64,000 nt of DNA, taken from assembly GCF_020379485.1 (NCBI RefSeq), contig NC_063439.1, positions 20,398,098-20,462,097 on the forward strand, given 5' to 3'. Source of the stretch: Brassica napus. Lineage: Eukaryota > Streptophyta > Magnoliopsida > Brassicales > Brassicaceae. Under the pieces are notes generated by a model. It did no database searches. It saw nothing but the letters and a program-made list of their open reading frames with translations, and was not told where the DNA came from. Shown here in pieces: positions 23,335 through 34,888 of the stretch (positions are counted from its first letter, which is position 1; each line of letters begins with the position of its first letter). Both the position numbers and the translations under genes were made by a program.

Positions 23335-23458
23335 AATGTTTGAAAAAACATCAAAACGTTGTTAACTTTTTAAAAGATAAATAAAAATAGGTGTTGGCTT
23401 TTTAGGTCATAGAGTTATATATATTGAAGCTAAGTGTGATACGGACATTTAGATTTAA

Positions 23459-25026
23459 TCTATCTTATTAAAACTCAAGTACAAAATTGGAGTGTTTGGA
23501 GACTTGAATAGGACTTTTAAAAATTTGGAGTGTTTGGAAACATGGATTGCAGTTTTAAAAAAAAAAATATTTTTGTTTGAAAACAAGGATAGTAGTATTA
23601 AGAAAAAAAGTAATGGGCTTATGTTTTTTTAAAAAATTGAAAGTTATCTAGGCCACTTTTAAAATATACCAAAATGGGTCAATCTAATTCCCTAAAATTT
23701 TTTTTTCTAAACTAACCATAAAACAAAATTTAAACTTTATATACATATTTCAAATCAAAATAATAATTCAAATTTGATTTATATCAAAAATTGATTCAAA
23801 AATATACATATATTCAAAAATGGATTTTTACTAAACTATTTTTCAATAACCATTATAAAAAAATATTGTCAATATATATAAGAAAAATATAATACAAAGC
23901 CCAATTTGAAATACCAACTCAAATTATGGTTTTCATATTTCATATTAAGTTTTAAAAATATAATATATGTAATTATTTATATGATGGTATGTATAAAATA
24001 CTATTAATTATATGATTACTTATATGATGGTACATATAAAATACGATTAATTATATGATGATAAAATACGATATATAATAATGACTAGGGATGGGCTTTT
24101 GGATACCCATACGGGTTTAGTTCTGATCGGTTTGTATTTTGGGTTTTCGGGGTCAAAGATTTCAGCCTTATTAGAATGTTTCTAAATTTTGGTTTGAGTT
24201 CGATTTGGATCTTTGCGGGTTTGGTTTGGGTTTGGATAACTAATCTATCTTATTAAAACTCAAGTACAAAATTGGAGTGTTTGGAGACTTGAATAGAACT
24301 TTTAAAAATTTGGAGTGTTTGGAAACATGGATTGCAGTCTTTTAAAAAAAATATTTTTGTTTGAAAACAAGGATAGTAGTATTAAGAAAAAAAGTAATGG
24401 GCTTATGCTTTTTAAAAAAATTGAAAGTTATTTAGGCCACTTTTAAAATATACCAAAATGGGTCAATCTAATTCCCTAATTTTTTTTTCTAAACTAACCA
24501 TAAAACAAAATTTAAACTTTATATACATATTTCAAATCAAAATAATAATTCAAATTTGATTTATATCAAAAATTGATTCAAAAATATACATATATTCAAA
24601 AATGGATTTTTACTAAACTATTTTTCAATAACCATTATAAAAAAATATTGTCAATATATATAAAAAAAATATAATACAAAGCCCAATTTGAAATACCAAC
24701 TCAAATTATGGTTTTCATATTTCATATTAAGTTTTAAAAATATAATATATGTAATTATTTATATGATGGTATGTATAAAATACTATTAATTATATGATTA
24801 CTTATATGATGGTACATATAAAATACGATTAATTATATGATGATAAAATATGATATATAATAATGACTAGGGATGGGCTTTTGGATACCCATACGGATTT
24901 AGTTCTGATCGGTTTGTATTTTGGGTTTTCGGGGTCAAAGATTTCAGCCTTATTAGAATGTTTCTAAATTTTGGTTTGAGTTCGATTTGGATCTTTGCGG
25001 GTTTGGTTTGGGTTTGGATAACTAAT
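23459..25026 (+). repeat. 785-bp head-to-tail duplication of the Helitron 5' region
   Basis: 23459-24243 and 24244-25026 are nearly identical, differing by a handful of substitutions and A/T-run length changes. The first unit ends GGTTTGGATAACTAA and is followed directly by the second copy's TC terminus. The second unit continues into the rest of the element. The near identity indicates a recent event. Confidence 0.9.
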
Positions 25027-25584
25027 TTAAATTATTTTTAAAGTCTTAAATCATTATATATTTTAAATTTCTCAAAATGTATAAATAAAATAATATATTA
25101 CGTATAAATTTGAATAACATATGTCATAATACTTAAGCTTAACATATCAATTGGCTTGATTTAAAATTTTGGATACGAAATCAATAATTATTTTAAGTAT
25201 TTTTGGTGATTTGAGTATACTTTAACTATTTCAGATATTTACTTTTGACTATCTATATATATTTTTAAGTATTTAAACCAATTTAAAAGTATCGTTTTTG
25301 ATGTTTTATATACGTTAAATCTAAAAATAATTAATATATATAAGTATATAAATCTATTTTTAGATAAATTCGGATACCCAAATACTTCGGTTCTCTAAAT
25401 AACAAAATTTTGAATAATTAGAATATTTAATCAATTTATGTTTGGGTTTGGTACTATATCTTTGGATCGGTATCGGTTATGTTCCTCGGATTCATTTTTC
25501 CAAATCCTAATAATTACATGAAAAACAAATATCAACATATTTTTCAAAATATACATCCGCGCGCCTGCGCGGATCAAAATCTAG
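23459..25584 (+). mobile_element. Helitron with tandemly duplicated 5' half
   Basis: It starts TCTATCTTATTAAAACTCAA and ends with an 8-bp hairpin (ATCCGCGC, loop GCCT, GCGCGGAT at 25555-25574), then CAAAATCTAG at 25575-25584. An A precedes the start and a T follows the end, as expected for Helitron insertion. A second 5' terminus is at 24244 (see the repeat entry). No replicase-helicase gene is present. Confidence 0.82.
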
Positions 25585-26153
25585 TGTTGTTTTATTTCTG
25601 CAACAATTTTTTTTTATGTCTTGTCTCTGCCTATACGTAGGATGAGTGCTTTGGACCAAATCTGCTTATCCGAGATAGGCATATGAAGAAAAAAGATATC
25701 CACCTTGCCGGGGAAAAAAGCCTTGGAATTAAAAAAAACTAAACGTGAGCTGCGTTGTTCTCTTGTCTTAGTATCAGACAAGCTCCTTGCTCTTTTGGTT
25801 AGTGTATCTTTCTGTTTGTTCTGCTTATGAAACGATTTCGAGATCTCTCAAGCTTTTATATAGCATTTGATAACAAAACACATTGATATTATATGAAGAA
25901 AGATCTATGTTCTCGCGCATCTTTGAGTTTGTTCCAACTTTTCTAATATTCTCTTTGTTATTGTTTAGTGTCTAGACTAATACAAGGCTTAAACACATAC
26001 TCAAACTTTATGAACCTTTCACTCATATATCATAATGAGTTCAAAACTTTTCCAACATTCTTGGATTAATAAACGCTGAAAGTCACCTAAAAATCAGAGG
26101 CTCCACTGGAGACTTAACCTTCGGATAAAAAAAGAAACAATGAGTCATCGACT
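25585..26153. other. Intergenic and 3' region of LCV3
   Basis: I see no separate gene. The part nearest 26153 probably includes the 3' untranslated region of the minus-strand LCV3 gene. Confidence 0.4.
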
Positions 26154-27539
26154 TTACACTTGTGGAATAGCAAAGCTTCCTGCTACTGTCCTGTGAATAG
26201 TCTCTGCGTCCAGTGTTGTTAGTATCTCTGGGATTGACATGCCACCAGATATGACTATTTCTGTAGCAAGAGAAAAGATTGAAACATGGCAATGAGATCA
26301 GCTTATATATGTGTATAATCTCTTTGGAGATATGTAGATCAAGTTACCTATGCCTTCACGGACAGAGAGATTAGGCCTTATGATGTCCTTTGAGCTAATG
26401 AGAAAAATGTCTCCAAGGTAAAGATGATTGGTGGGGACATAGACACAGCAGAGCTCTTCTCCACCAGCACGGCCTCGGAGAATCACTGTCGATGTAATGA
26501 ATCCAAAAGCGTATTCTCCCCTATGAGGATGCCTGATAATGGCTACCTCCTTGAATGCACCTGAGCTGTGATCTGATGATCAAAGGAGAAAAAGTGTAAT
26601 GGTAAATAAAGATTTAAAGTTATTTTATACATAGTATAGTGTAGTTAGCTCAACTAGAAAAGCACCTTAGACAAAGTCTAAGGTTTACAAGACCAAGTAA
26701 CGCTCAGGATGAAACTAATATTATATAATGTGGTTTTGGACGTAGAAGATAGAACCTCCCGCCTAATAATTCTTTTTTTTTTTGTGAAATTGACCTGGGG
26801 AGATAGCTCCGCTGATTTGTTTAGAAGCTGAGTAGATGTAGCTGATGAGAGGCATTTTCTTGATAAACCATTCTCCAATGCTGAGAAATGAAGCTCCTAG
26901 CCATGAGGACATGAAGACACCAACCACAAAGATGAATGTTATGGATGTCACAAACCCAAGACCTGACAGTAGAAGACAAGTCTTGTTACGTTTCATTGGG
27001 AAGTTTCAAATGTACGTTAGCTGAGAGAGCTGAAATGAAGAACTAACCGAACATATTGATTCCGAGATGAGTGTAGATTGGGGAGAAGAAACCGTCAACG
27101 AAATGAATAAACCACCATGTGAAGTAGAATGTGACGGCGATTGGAAGAAGAATGACACTATATAACAAAATAAAACTAATGAAACCAATTAAGTTATGTT
27201 TCAGCGAGACAAAGCAACCGAGATTAAGTACCATCCGGTCATGAACTTTTTGGAGGCCCAGCTTCGGATGACTTTGTAAACCGCCTGTTTGTTTTGTACA
27301 TATAAAACATCGAATAACTTAACACACAAGTAACTAGCACTCTAGGTCAAACGCAAACGATACACCAATCATTACAAACTTGCATTAAATTTGTAAAGAG
27401 ATAGAGAGAGAGAGAGGATAACCTCTCTTCCGGCGACGTGAATGGGCGAAGCAAGAGGAGACGGCGGAACCGAGAGAACGACCTCTCCGGACTTATGCAT
27501 CGGAATCAGCCGCTCCAGATCTCTCTCCCTTGTTTCCAT
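26154..27539 (-). CDS. LCV3: COV1-like membrane protein (LCV3)
   Basis: Six minus-strand exons join in frame: 27539-27423, 27284-27232, 27157-27048, 26962-26795, 26572-26348 and 26260-26154, giving 259 residues. The family (DUF502, CONTINUOUS VASCULAR RING-like) is recognised from FMTGCVILLPIAVTFYFTWW, FSPIYTHLGINMFG, the second hydrophobic segment GLGFVTSITFIFVVGVFMSS, MPLISYIYSASKQISGAISP and the soluble C-terminal half with GEYAFGFITSTVILRG and GDIFLISSKDIIRPNLSV. COV proteins are Golgi/TGN membrane proteins affecting trafficking and vascular patterning. The N-terminus METRERDLERLIPMHKSG fits LCV3 (At2g18460). It diverges from SDH1-2 across a shared promoter. No lesions were seen. Confidence 0.93.
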
Positions 27540-27920
27540 CTCTCTCTATCTCTTTCACCCCAAATCTCAGTTTCTCGGTACCGATCTCTGTCTGAATCGG
27601 TTCGTTGGATCTATGATGTCTCTTTCTTATACTGCGTGTGTGTTTGTGTGAGAGCAACCAACTGCTTTCGCCAAAGCTAAGCATGCATTTCGATTGCTGT
27701 TATCCCGACGCTACCAGATTATGGGCTTCATGGTCAAACTTGGGCCTAATAAGAAGGCCCAGTAACCAACGTGGCAGAAGAATTTGGAATAACTCTCAAC
27801 GTGCCATGATCACCCCCACTTGTGAGAGGGACTCTAATTTTTAAACGAGACATGGTATTGACAAAATGCCATTTACCATCGTAACGACCTTGTGCTGAGT
27901 ACGTAGTAACGAACGGAGGA
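27540..27920. promoter_or_regulatory. Bidirectional promoter between LCV3 and SDH1-2
   Basis: The two start codons are 381 bases apart and point away from each other. The interval has three TGGGCY (site II, TCP-type) motifs at 27722-27727, 27741-27746 and, inverted, 27756-27761. Such motifs are enriched upstream of plant mitochondrial and ribosomal protein genes. CT-rich leader sequence precedes the LCV3 start. Confidence 0.7.
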
Positions 27921-30900
27921 ATGTGGCGGTTTGTGTCTCGTCGCGTTCGAGCTGCGTCGAGGAGATCGGAATCTGATGGTGCTCTCATCAGTTCTCAAGT
28001 CTCCACAAGATTCTTCTCTGCTCGTTCGGTACGACTACATTGTTGTCTTCATACTGTTTGAATCCTCATTCTCGTTTGGAGGTTTCTGGCCTCTATACGT
28101 AGACGAAACACGATTTGGTCGACCAATCTATATGATTTGTTCGTCTTAATCCATAACTATCTACGAGTTAAATGTGTAAATGTTCTTACGTGAGATATTA
28201 TTGAGTTAAGAAAATAAATTGCATCCTTGTACGTATTTGTCTATTTACTTTTAAAAATTGCAATATTTTGTTATTGTATATTATTGATATCTACTATTTT
28301 GTTTTGTAATTTTCAATCCGGATTTCCGCACATGCTAATGAGTAAACGTTTTCGAGTTTAGAAAATAATTTGGGGAATTTTGTGTTTTGTTTCTTGGGAA
28401 GGAATTATTTAGTTTTATTCGGTTCCTTCTAATAGCTTGGATCTTCTTACTTTGTGAAAATATTTGTGAGATCGCATTATCCAATTCTGATTCAAAATTG
28501 TTTTTATTCTCTGTGGCAGACAACAGGGGATTATACAATCGTTGATCATACGTATGATGCGGTTGTTGTAGGAGCTGGTGGTGCTGGGCTTAGAGCAGCA
28601 ATAGGACTGTCAGAACATGGTTTTAACACAGCTTGCATCACTAAGCTTTTTCCAACTCGTTCTCATACAGTTGCTGCTCAGGTATCGACTACTACATTGC
28701 CTTAATCTTATTTAATCTTTTGCTCCGTTGTTGATTAAGCTATGATTTGTGCAGGGAGGTATAAATGCTGCATTAGGTAATATGACTGAAGATGACTGGC
28801 GATGGCATATGTATGATACCGTCAAAGGAAGTGACTGGTTAGGTATGGTGCTGATCTTAGACTCAAAACTCTCAAGGTTTAGACAGATTGGCTGTTAATA
28901 TTTGAAGACTTCTTGTTTTTCTTGCATTCTTGGTCAGGCCTGGTCTTGAACACATATATACCTTAAGAAACATATGAATGAGACTTTTGATTTTCTTATA
29001 GATTTTTTAGGAGCCATTTTTTCTATTATTGTGATCATGGAAAAAAGTACAGAGAAATTGTAAAAATCCATCTTAGAAAGATTTCGTATTATTTTTAAAA
29101 CGAAAATTTGATGTTTTGTATTATTTAGAACTCCGAATTTTTATTGTATTGAATATCTCCAAAATCTCAGGACGCATTGTTATTGTTTCAAGTTTCGAAA
29201 GCTAGATCTTGATTTTTGTTTTATTGTGGATGTAACATGTTGATTTGCAATCTAACATGTACACTAGTGAAAGTAGCTTCTTTCTTACACTACATATTAC
29301 TTGCTTTTACATTATCCTACTGGTTTCTATTTTAAGATGTAAGTAACTTGTATCTTTTGTTTTTGTATAGGTGATCAAGATGCAATTCAGTATATGTGCA
29401 GGGAAGCTCCAAAAGCTGTGATCGAGCTTGAGAATTACGGATTGCCGTTTTCTCGAACAGAAGATGGAAAAATATATCAACGAGCTTTTGGTGGCCAGAG
29501 TCTCGACTTTGGAAAAGGTTCATGCAATCTCTAGTTGGACACTATACTTATTTCATGTGAAAGTTTGCTTGCTAATAGTTCCTTCTTATCATTGCACTTT
29601 ATTCAGGTGGTCAAGCATACCGTTGCGCGTGTGCTGCTGATCGCACTGGGCATGCTTTGTTACACACTCTTTATGGCCAAGCAATGAAACATAACACTCA
29701 GTTCTTTGTTGAATACTTTGCCCTGGATTTGATTATGAACAGTGATGGTAAGTACTATTTAAGAGTATTTCTGATCCATCATTGTCTTTGAAAATTTATA
29801 GAGATCAATATTCGAAAGATTTAGAGCTTTTAAAGTTCTGCCTCCTTTTGGAAATCTTATATAATCAATAACAATAATATAATTCTTATTAAGATCCTCT
29901 AAAGGATGTGTTATACAACATCCAAATGGTTTTGGTCTATTTGATGAGCAGGAACATGTCAGGGAGTCATTGCACTGAACATGGAAGATGGCACTTTACA
30001 TCGTTTCCATGCTGGTTCTACGATCTTAGCCACTGGGGTAAGATGATAAAGTGTTGCTTGAAACGTATCTTGTTCTGGATTTTTGAAACTACATTGTACC
30101 AAATCAGTATCTCTAACTGTCTTCAGGGGTATGGAAGAGCTTATTTCTCAGCAACCTCAGCCCATACATGCACAGGGGATGGAAATGCCATGGTCGCACG
30201 TGCCGGGCTTCCGCTGCAGGACTTGGAGTTTGTTCAGTTTCATCCTACTGGTATCTATGGAGCTGGATGTCTCATTACTGAAGGTATGTGTTTCTTCTTA
30301 CATTTTAGGATTTAGACAAGACAATGGTTCGTCACTTTGTCAGTTTAAATATTTTAGGAGCTCGAGGTGAAGGTGGGATTCTCAGAAACAGTGAAGGGGA
30401 GAAATTCATGGACCGGTATGCTCCCACAGCTAGAGATCTTGCTTCAAGAGATGTCGTCTCAAGATCTATGACCATGGAAATAAGGGAAGGGCGCGGTGCA
30501 GGTAAGACCCTAGCTAGCTCCTTTTGAGAGAGTGTATATTACCTTAGTTTAAGACTCATATATTATACAAGAAAATGACATTATTCTATAACAGGACCTA
30601 TGAAGGATCATATTTACCTTCACCTAAACCATCTACCACCAGATGTGCTTAAGGAGAGGCTTCCTGGTATATCTGAAACTGCTGCTATTTTCGCTGGTGT
30701 TGATGTTACAAGAGAACCTATTCCTGTGTTGCCTACAGTGCATTACAATATGGGTGGCATTCCCACCAACTACCATGGAGAGGTAAACAATATGACAAAA
30801 ACTATTTACAATTTATGGATATGTACAGCATTTGAAAAGTGTTATGTTCCAGGTGATTACTGTTAGAGGTGATGATCCAGATTCTATAGTTCCTGGACTA

Positions 30901-31948
30901 ATGGCTGCAGGAGAAGCAGCATCTGCATCTGTCCATGGCGCCAATAGGCTTGGTGCAAACTCACTTCTTGACATTGTTGTTTTTGGCCGAGCTTGTGCAA
31001 ACAGAGTTGCAGAGATTCAAAAACCAGGTATGCAAATACATATACTACCAGCTCTGCATGTTGATGCAAGTAAGTGTTTCTGAAAGATTTTTGCTTTTAT
31101 GATGCTTGTAAAGGCGACAAACTGAGACCTTTAGAGAACGATGCTGGTGAGAAGAGTATTGAATGGTTGCACCGACTAAGGAACTCAAATGGGTCGGTTC
31201 CAACTTCTAAAATCAGATTGAACATGCAAAGAGTCATGCAAAACAATGCTGCTGTCTTCCGTACACAAGAAACACTAGAGGAAGGTAACAAACAGTCAAA
31301 ACTTATGACCTAGTGAGGTTACAGAGCTGAATATGAATTAAAAGTTTCGTATTAATATAGGTTGTGATTTGATCGATAAGACTTGGGACAGTTTTGGTGA
31401 TGTCAAAGTGAAGGATAAGAGTTTGATATGGTGAGACTACTTCTCTTTGAGAAAAAAAACGTTAAAGAATTGTCTTTAGGCTGATTGTTAAGCTATGTTT
31501 TGGAAACTTTGCACTTTAGGAACTCGGATTTGGTAGAAACTATGGAGCTGGAGAATCTTTTGATTAATGCGTGTATAACAATGCATTCTGCTGAGGCTAG
31601 AAAGGAGAGTCGTGGAGCACATGCTCGTGAAGATTTCACGGTAAGTTATATGTTCTTTACATAACTAAATGTGTCTTGAGTTGATATGACATATAGAGGA
31701 ACATTGGTATGGTTGTTTTTCAGAAACGAGATGATGAGAATTGGATGAAGCACACACTGGGGTAAAATCATAGACCAATGGATTTACTACATTAATCAAA
31801 TGGCTTTTAGTAAATGAGTGTTGTTTTTATGAATATGTTGAATAGGTATTGGGAAGAAGGGAAGGTGAAACTGGAGTATAGACCCGTCCACATGAACACA
31901 TTGGACGATGAGGTTGACACTTTCCCTCCTAAAGCTCGAGTATATTGA
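27921..31948 (+). CDS. SDH1-2: Succinate dehydrogenase flavoprotein subunit, mitochondrial
   Basis: Fifteen exons join in frame to 632 residues: 27921-28028, 28520-28681, 28755-28842, 29371-29517, 29607-29747, 29952-30037, 30127-30283, 30358-30501, 30595-30782, 30853-31027, 31114-31284, 31361-31430, 31520-31640, 31724-31761, 31846-31948. The subunit oxidises succinate to fumarate in complex II on the matrix side. Visible marks are an Arg/Ser-rich presequence ([16 protein letters not shown]), the dinucleotide fold [16 protein letters not shown], the covalent-FAD histidine context [26 protein letters not shown], the catalytic-arginine region and the C-terminal TFPPKARVY. Length and position fit Arabidopsis SDH1-2 (At2g18450) better than SDH1-1. 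All splice sites are canonical and no lesion was seen. Confidence 0.96.
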
Positions 31949-33559
31949 CATTTCATAATGCTCTTTTTTCCAAGAACTTATGGTGGGTTCGAGGTCATCT
32001 TTCTCTATAACAATTCAACTGTATTTTAAAACATATCACCGATTGAATAACTCTTATAAAAAGTGGATACGTGTTGTTATTGTTCGCATTTGTTTCCAGA
32101 GGTGATTCTTCCCCCATCACACAAAATTTATAATATACAATATGTTATATCTACACTATAAATAAAGTTTTGAAAATTTGGTTTCTCTTTTGAAAATTAC
32201 TTGTAATCCTAACCTGCGCATTAGTATGGATGATGTTATTTTAATTATGAGAAATGGTTTCATAATATTAGGAATTTTTAATTTGGTAAAACCAAATCAA
32301 CAAAAGCCGAACCGAAATAGAGAAATTGATTTACATTTTAATTTTTACTGAGATTTGTGTTCTCATATATTTAAAATTGATTCGTCATCTTTAAAATACG
32401 GCTAAAAATGTGTTTAGCGATATCTACGTTTTGATTTGAAAAAAAAAAAAAAACTACGCCTTACCAATTTATAGTATTTTAGAATAAAAATGATAAGAGA
32501 GAGACAATTCTAATGTATTTTAATGTAAACAAAAAATAAAGTTCAATATATTTCTAAAGTTATTGATACTTAATTACTGTAAATTAAAATTAAAACAATG
32601 ATATATAAATATATATTAAAAATCACTTAATTAAATATGTATTTCATTGTATTAATATAAATCAAAGTTAAAAAATATAAATCAAATAATATACAAAACT
32701 TGGAGCTTTGATTTTTTGTCTGCTTAAACTCTGTATATTTTTATTATTAATATATATAGAAAACTCTGTATACAAAATTATTTTTGGTTCTAGAGAACAC
32801 CTTGCTTCACTTTTCCAAATTAGACTTTTGGTCTCTAGTACATGTCCATGGGTCTAGAAACAGAGTGTCTACTGCTATTGCAGTAAGACCATCTTTATCC
32901 CAGTCTCTTAAGGAGTCTCTTGGTTTAATTATAAATTAAAAAAAAGGAAAAAATATCAATTATCATAAAGACGTCTCTTAATTAGGATACACAAGAGACG
33001 GTCTCCTCTCCTTCCTTTCCCCTGTAGCTTCTTCTTCTCCATCTCACTTCTGTCATGCTTTCTTCGAAATGGAGTCACTCCTCCACGCAACTTCGTCTCT
33101 AAGAAGAAGAAAAGCAAGAAAGACGACAGCCACAGTTTCTCCTCGAGACCTGACGAAGCCACCGGCCCGTTTCCTGAATCCATTCTTCTCAAATAGGTTT
33201 TGATTTCTCTCTCTCAATTAGCTCATGAGAACAAAGAAGATAGTAATTGGTTACTCTGTTATCCTCTGTTTCTTGTCCAACCATTTGATGCTGAAAGTTT
33301 TGTGCTTTTTTGTTTATATGAATTGGGTCACCCTTGTGAAGTTTGATAGAGAATGATTGATGTAGTCTTCTCACTCTCAATGATCTCACATACCGCTTCG
33401 GAGTAAAAATCCTCAAAAGTATATATATATATCTGTGTTGATTGGTGTAGAGAAATCGAAAATCATCCAATTGATTATTGAATCGATTAGTAAAAGAATC
33501 AATTTTGTAATGTTTTTGACAGGAAGGATGAATGGTTCTCGTAAGCAATCAATCGTCTA
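31949..33559. other. Intergenic DNA with a possible gene fragment
   Basis: AT-rich and mostly featureless. A dispersed repeat (AGACCATCTTTATCCCAGTC) starts at about 32886. The GC-richer segment 33055-33194 reads in one frame as Lys/Ser-rich residues ending TGPFPESILLK before a stop, which looks like a host-gene fragment, but I cannot name the gene. In Arabidopsis a non-coding gene (GUT15) follows SDH1-2; I cannot recognise it here. Confidence 0.4.
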
Positions 33560-34482
33560 TGATTCTCCACTACTATTTGTATTGTCCTACTCCTACCAAA
33601 TCGTAATCACATCTATACTATAAATAAGATGAATATTGGCTGCACACTGCATATTTACAACAATCTGCCTGATATTTACTTACTAAATCATTACGAACAC
33701 TAAATAGGCACCTATCATCCTCTTTGGCCAATCTGAACTTATTTAACAGCTATGAAGACAATATATATTTTAAACAATATAAAAACATAGATAGAGAGAT
33801 TGTGATTCCAGTCATCGATATATATTGTAACATTTTTAAAACAGAAATTGGTAAGAGTTGAGTTCAGGCCAGTATATTTAAATTTAATGTTCTTCTCAGT
33901 ACGAACATGCAACAAGTAACTCATGCCAAAACCCAGTTTAACAATCAGATGAATAAAACAGGTAAACTCATCAAACAAATGTAAGAAACAAACTACTGAA
34001 ACTGAACCAAGTAAGAGTATGTTAACACTTAATACCTACTCTCTCACAACAAACACACAGTGTCATGCCTAGGTGTTTGAGGGGCCAAAGGCTAGAGTAA
34101 AAACATTTCCATAATTAGTAACAAAAATCTATTATAAAAAACCTTACAAACATTATGTATTTAATATTTATAAATTCATATGAAAAATGGTCATATTATT
34201 TCTTAAAAGAATACAAACCACATAGTTTATTAAACCAAAAATACAAAACTTGAAATTATCTATGAAGATTTTATAATTATTTAATGGGTTTTTGCATCGT
34301 ATGACTACGTTAACTTATTATATTAGGTAAATGGCTATGCTTCTGTTCACATTTTCATAATGACGAAAATAGGCCTATTATCATAAAATATTGATACCTA
34401 GGGTTTAGGCTAAAAAAGTTTTTGGGTGTGACACACCGCGGAGCTAGCCGGTAAAACTCCCTTGCAATTAATGATTATGCGC
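33560..34482. repeat. 0.92-kb direct repeat, copy 1
   Basis: This copy pairs with 37306-38225 at an offset of 3746 bases. It starts TGATTCTCCACTACTATTTG and ends AATTAATGATTATGCGC. Copies differ by about five substitutions and one 3-base indel. Inside, TCTATACTATAAATAAGATG at 33612 resembles a Helitron 5' terminus. Ends lack the TG...CA structure and primer-binding site of LTRs, so I do not call it an LTR. Confidence 0.85.
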
Positions 34483-34888
34483 CCTAAGTGTTACCTCTGA
34501 TTTCCGCATTCAATCGTATGCCGCTGCTGGAGGTTCTAGTTGGCTCTCACATACCATTCTTTCAGAAGCACAAGCTATATGATTTAGCTATATGTGCGCT
34601 GTTAGGGGATTTTTGTGTCTCAAGAAATCACTATCTTGTGGATTTTTTCCCTGTTTCTGTGTTTTTTCTACTGTTTTGGTACCTATTGGTACCTAATTTT
34701 TTAAATTTTTTGTCTTTGTTCTATACGTTACCATCCTTGGCTCTGTTATTGAAATTACTCAGTGTTAAAAAAAATTATTTTTGCAAAAAAAAACTCTGTA
34801 TATATTTATTATTATATATATATATATATAGAAAACTATATATTAATTTATTATGATTTTTAGTTTAATAGTGTTTGAAGATTAATTA
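34483..34888. other. Sequence between repeat copy 1 and a Helitron 5' end
   Basis: The stretch contains a TA microsatellite at about 34813-34830. A 122-codon plus-strand frame (34488-34856), very rich in Leu and Phe, has no recognisable similarity and runs into low-complexity DNA, so I do not call it a gene. Confidence 0.4.

Noticed and set aside
34488..34856. 122-codon Leu/Phe-rich open frame
   Set aside because: There is no family resemblance, it runs into poly(A) and TA microsatellite sequence, and it lies in transposon DNA.
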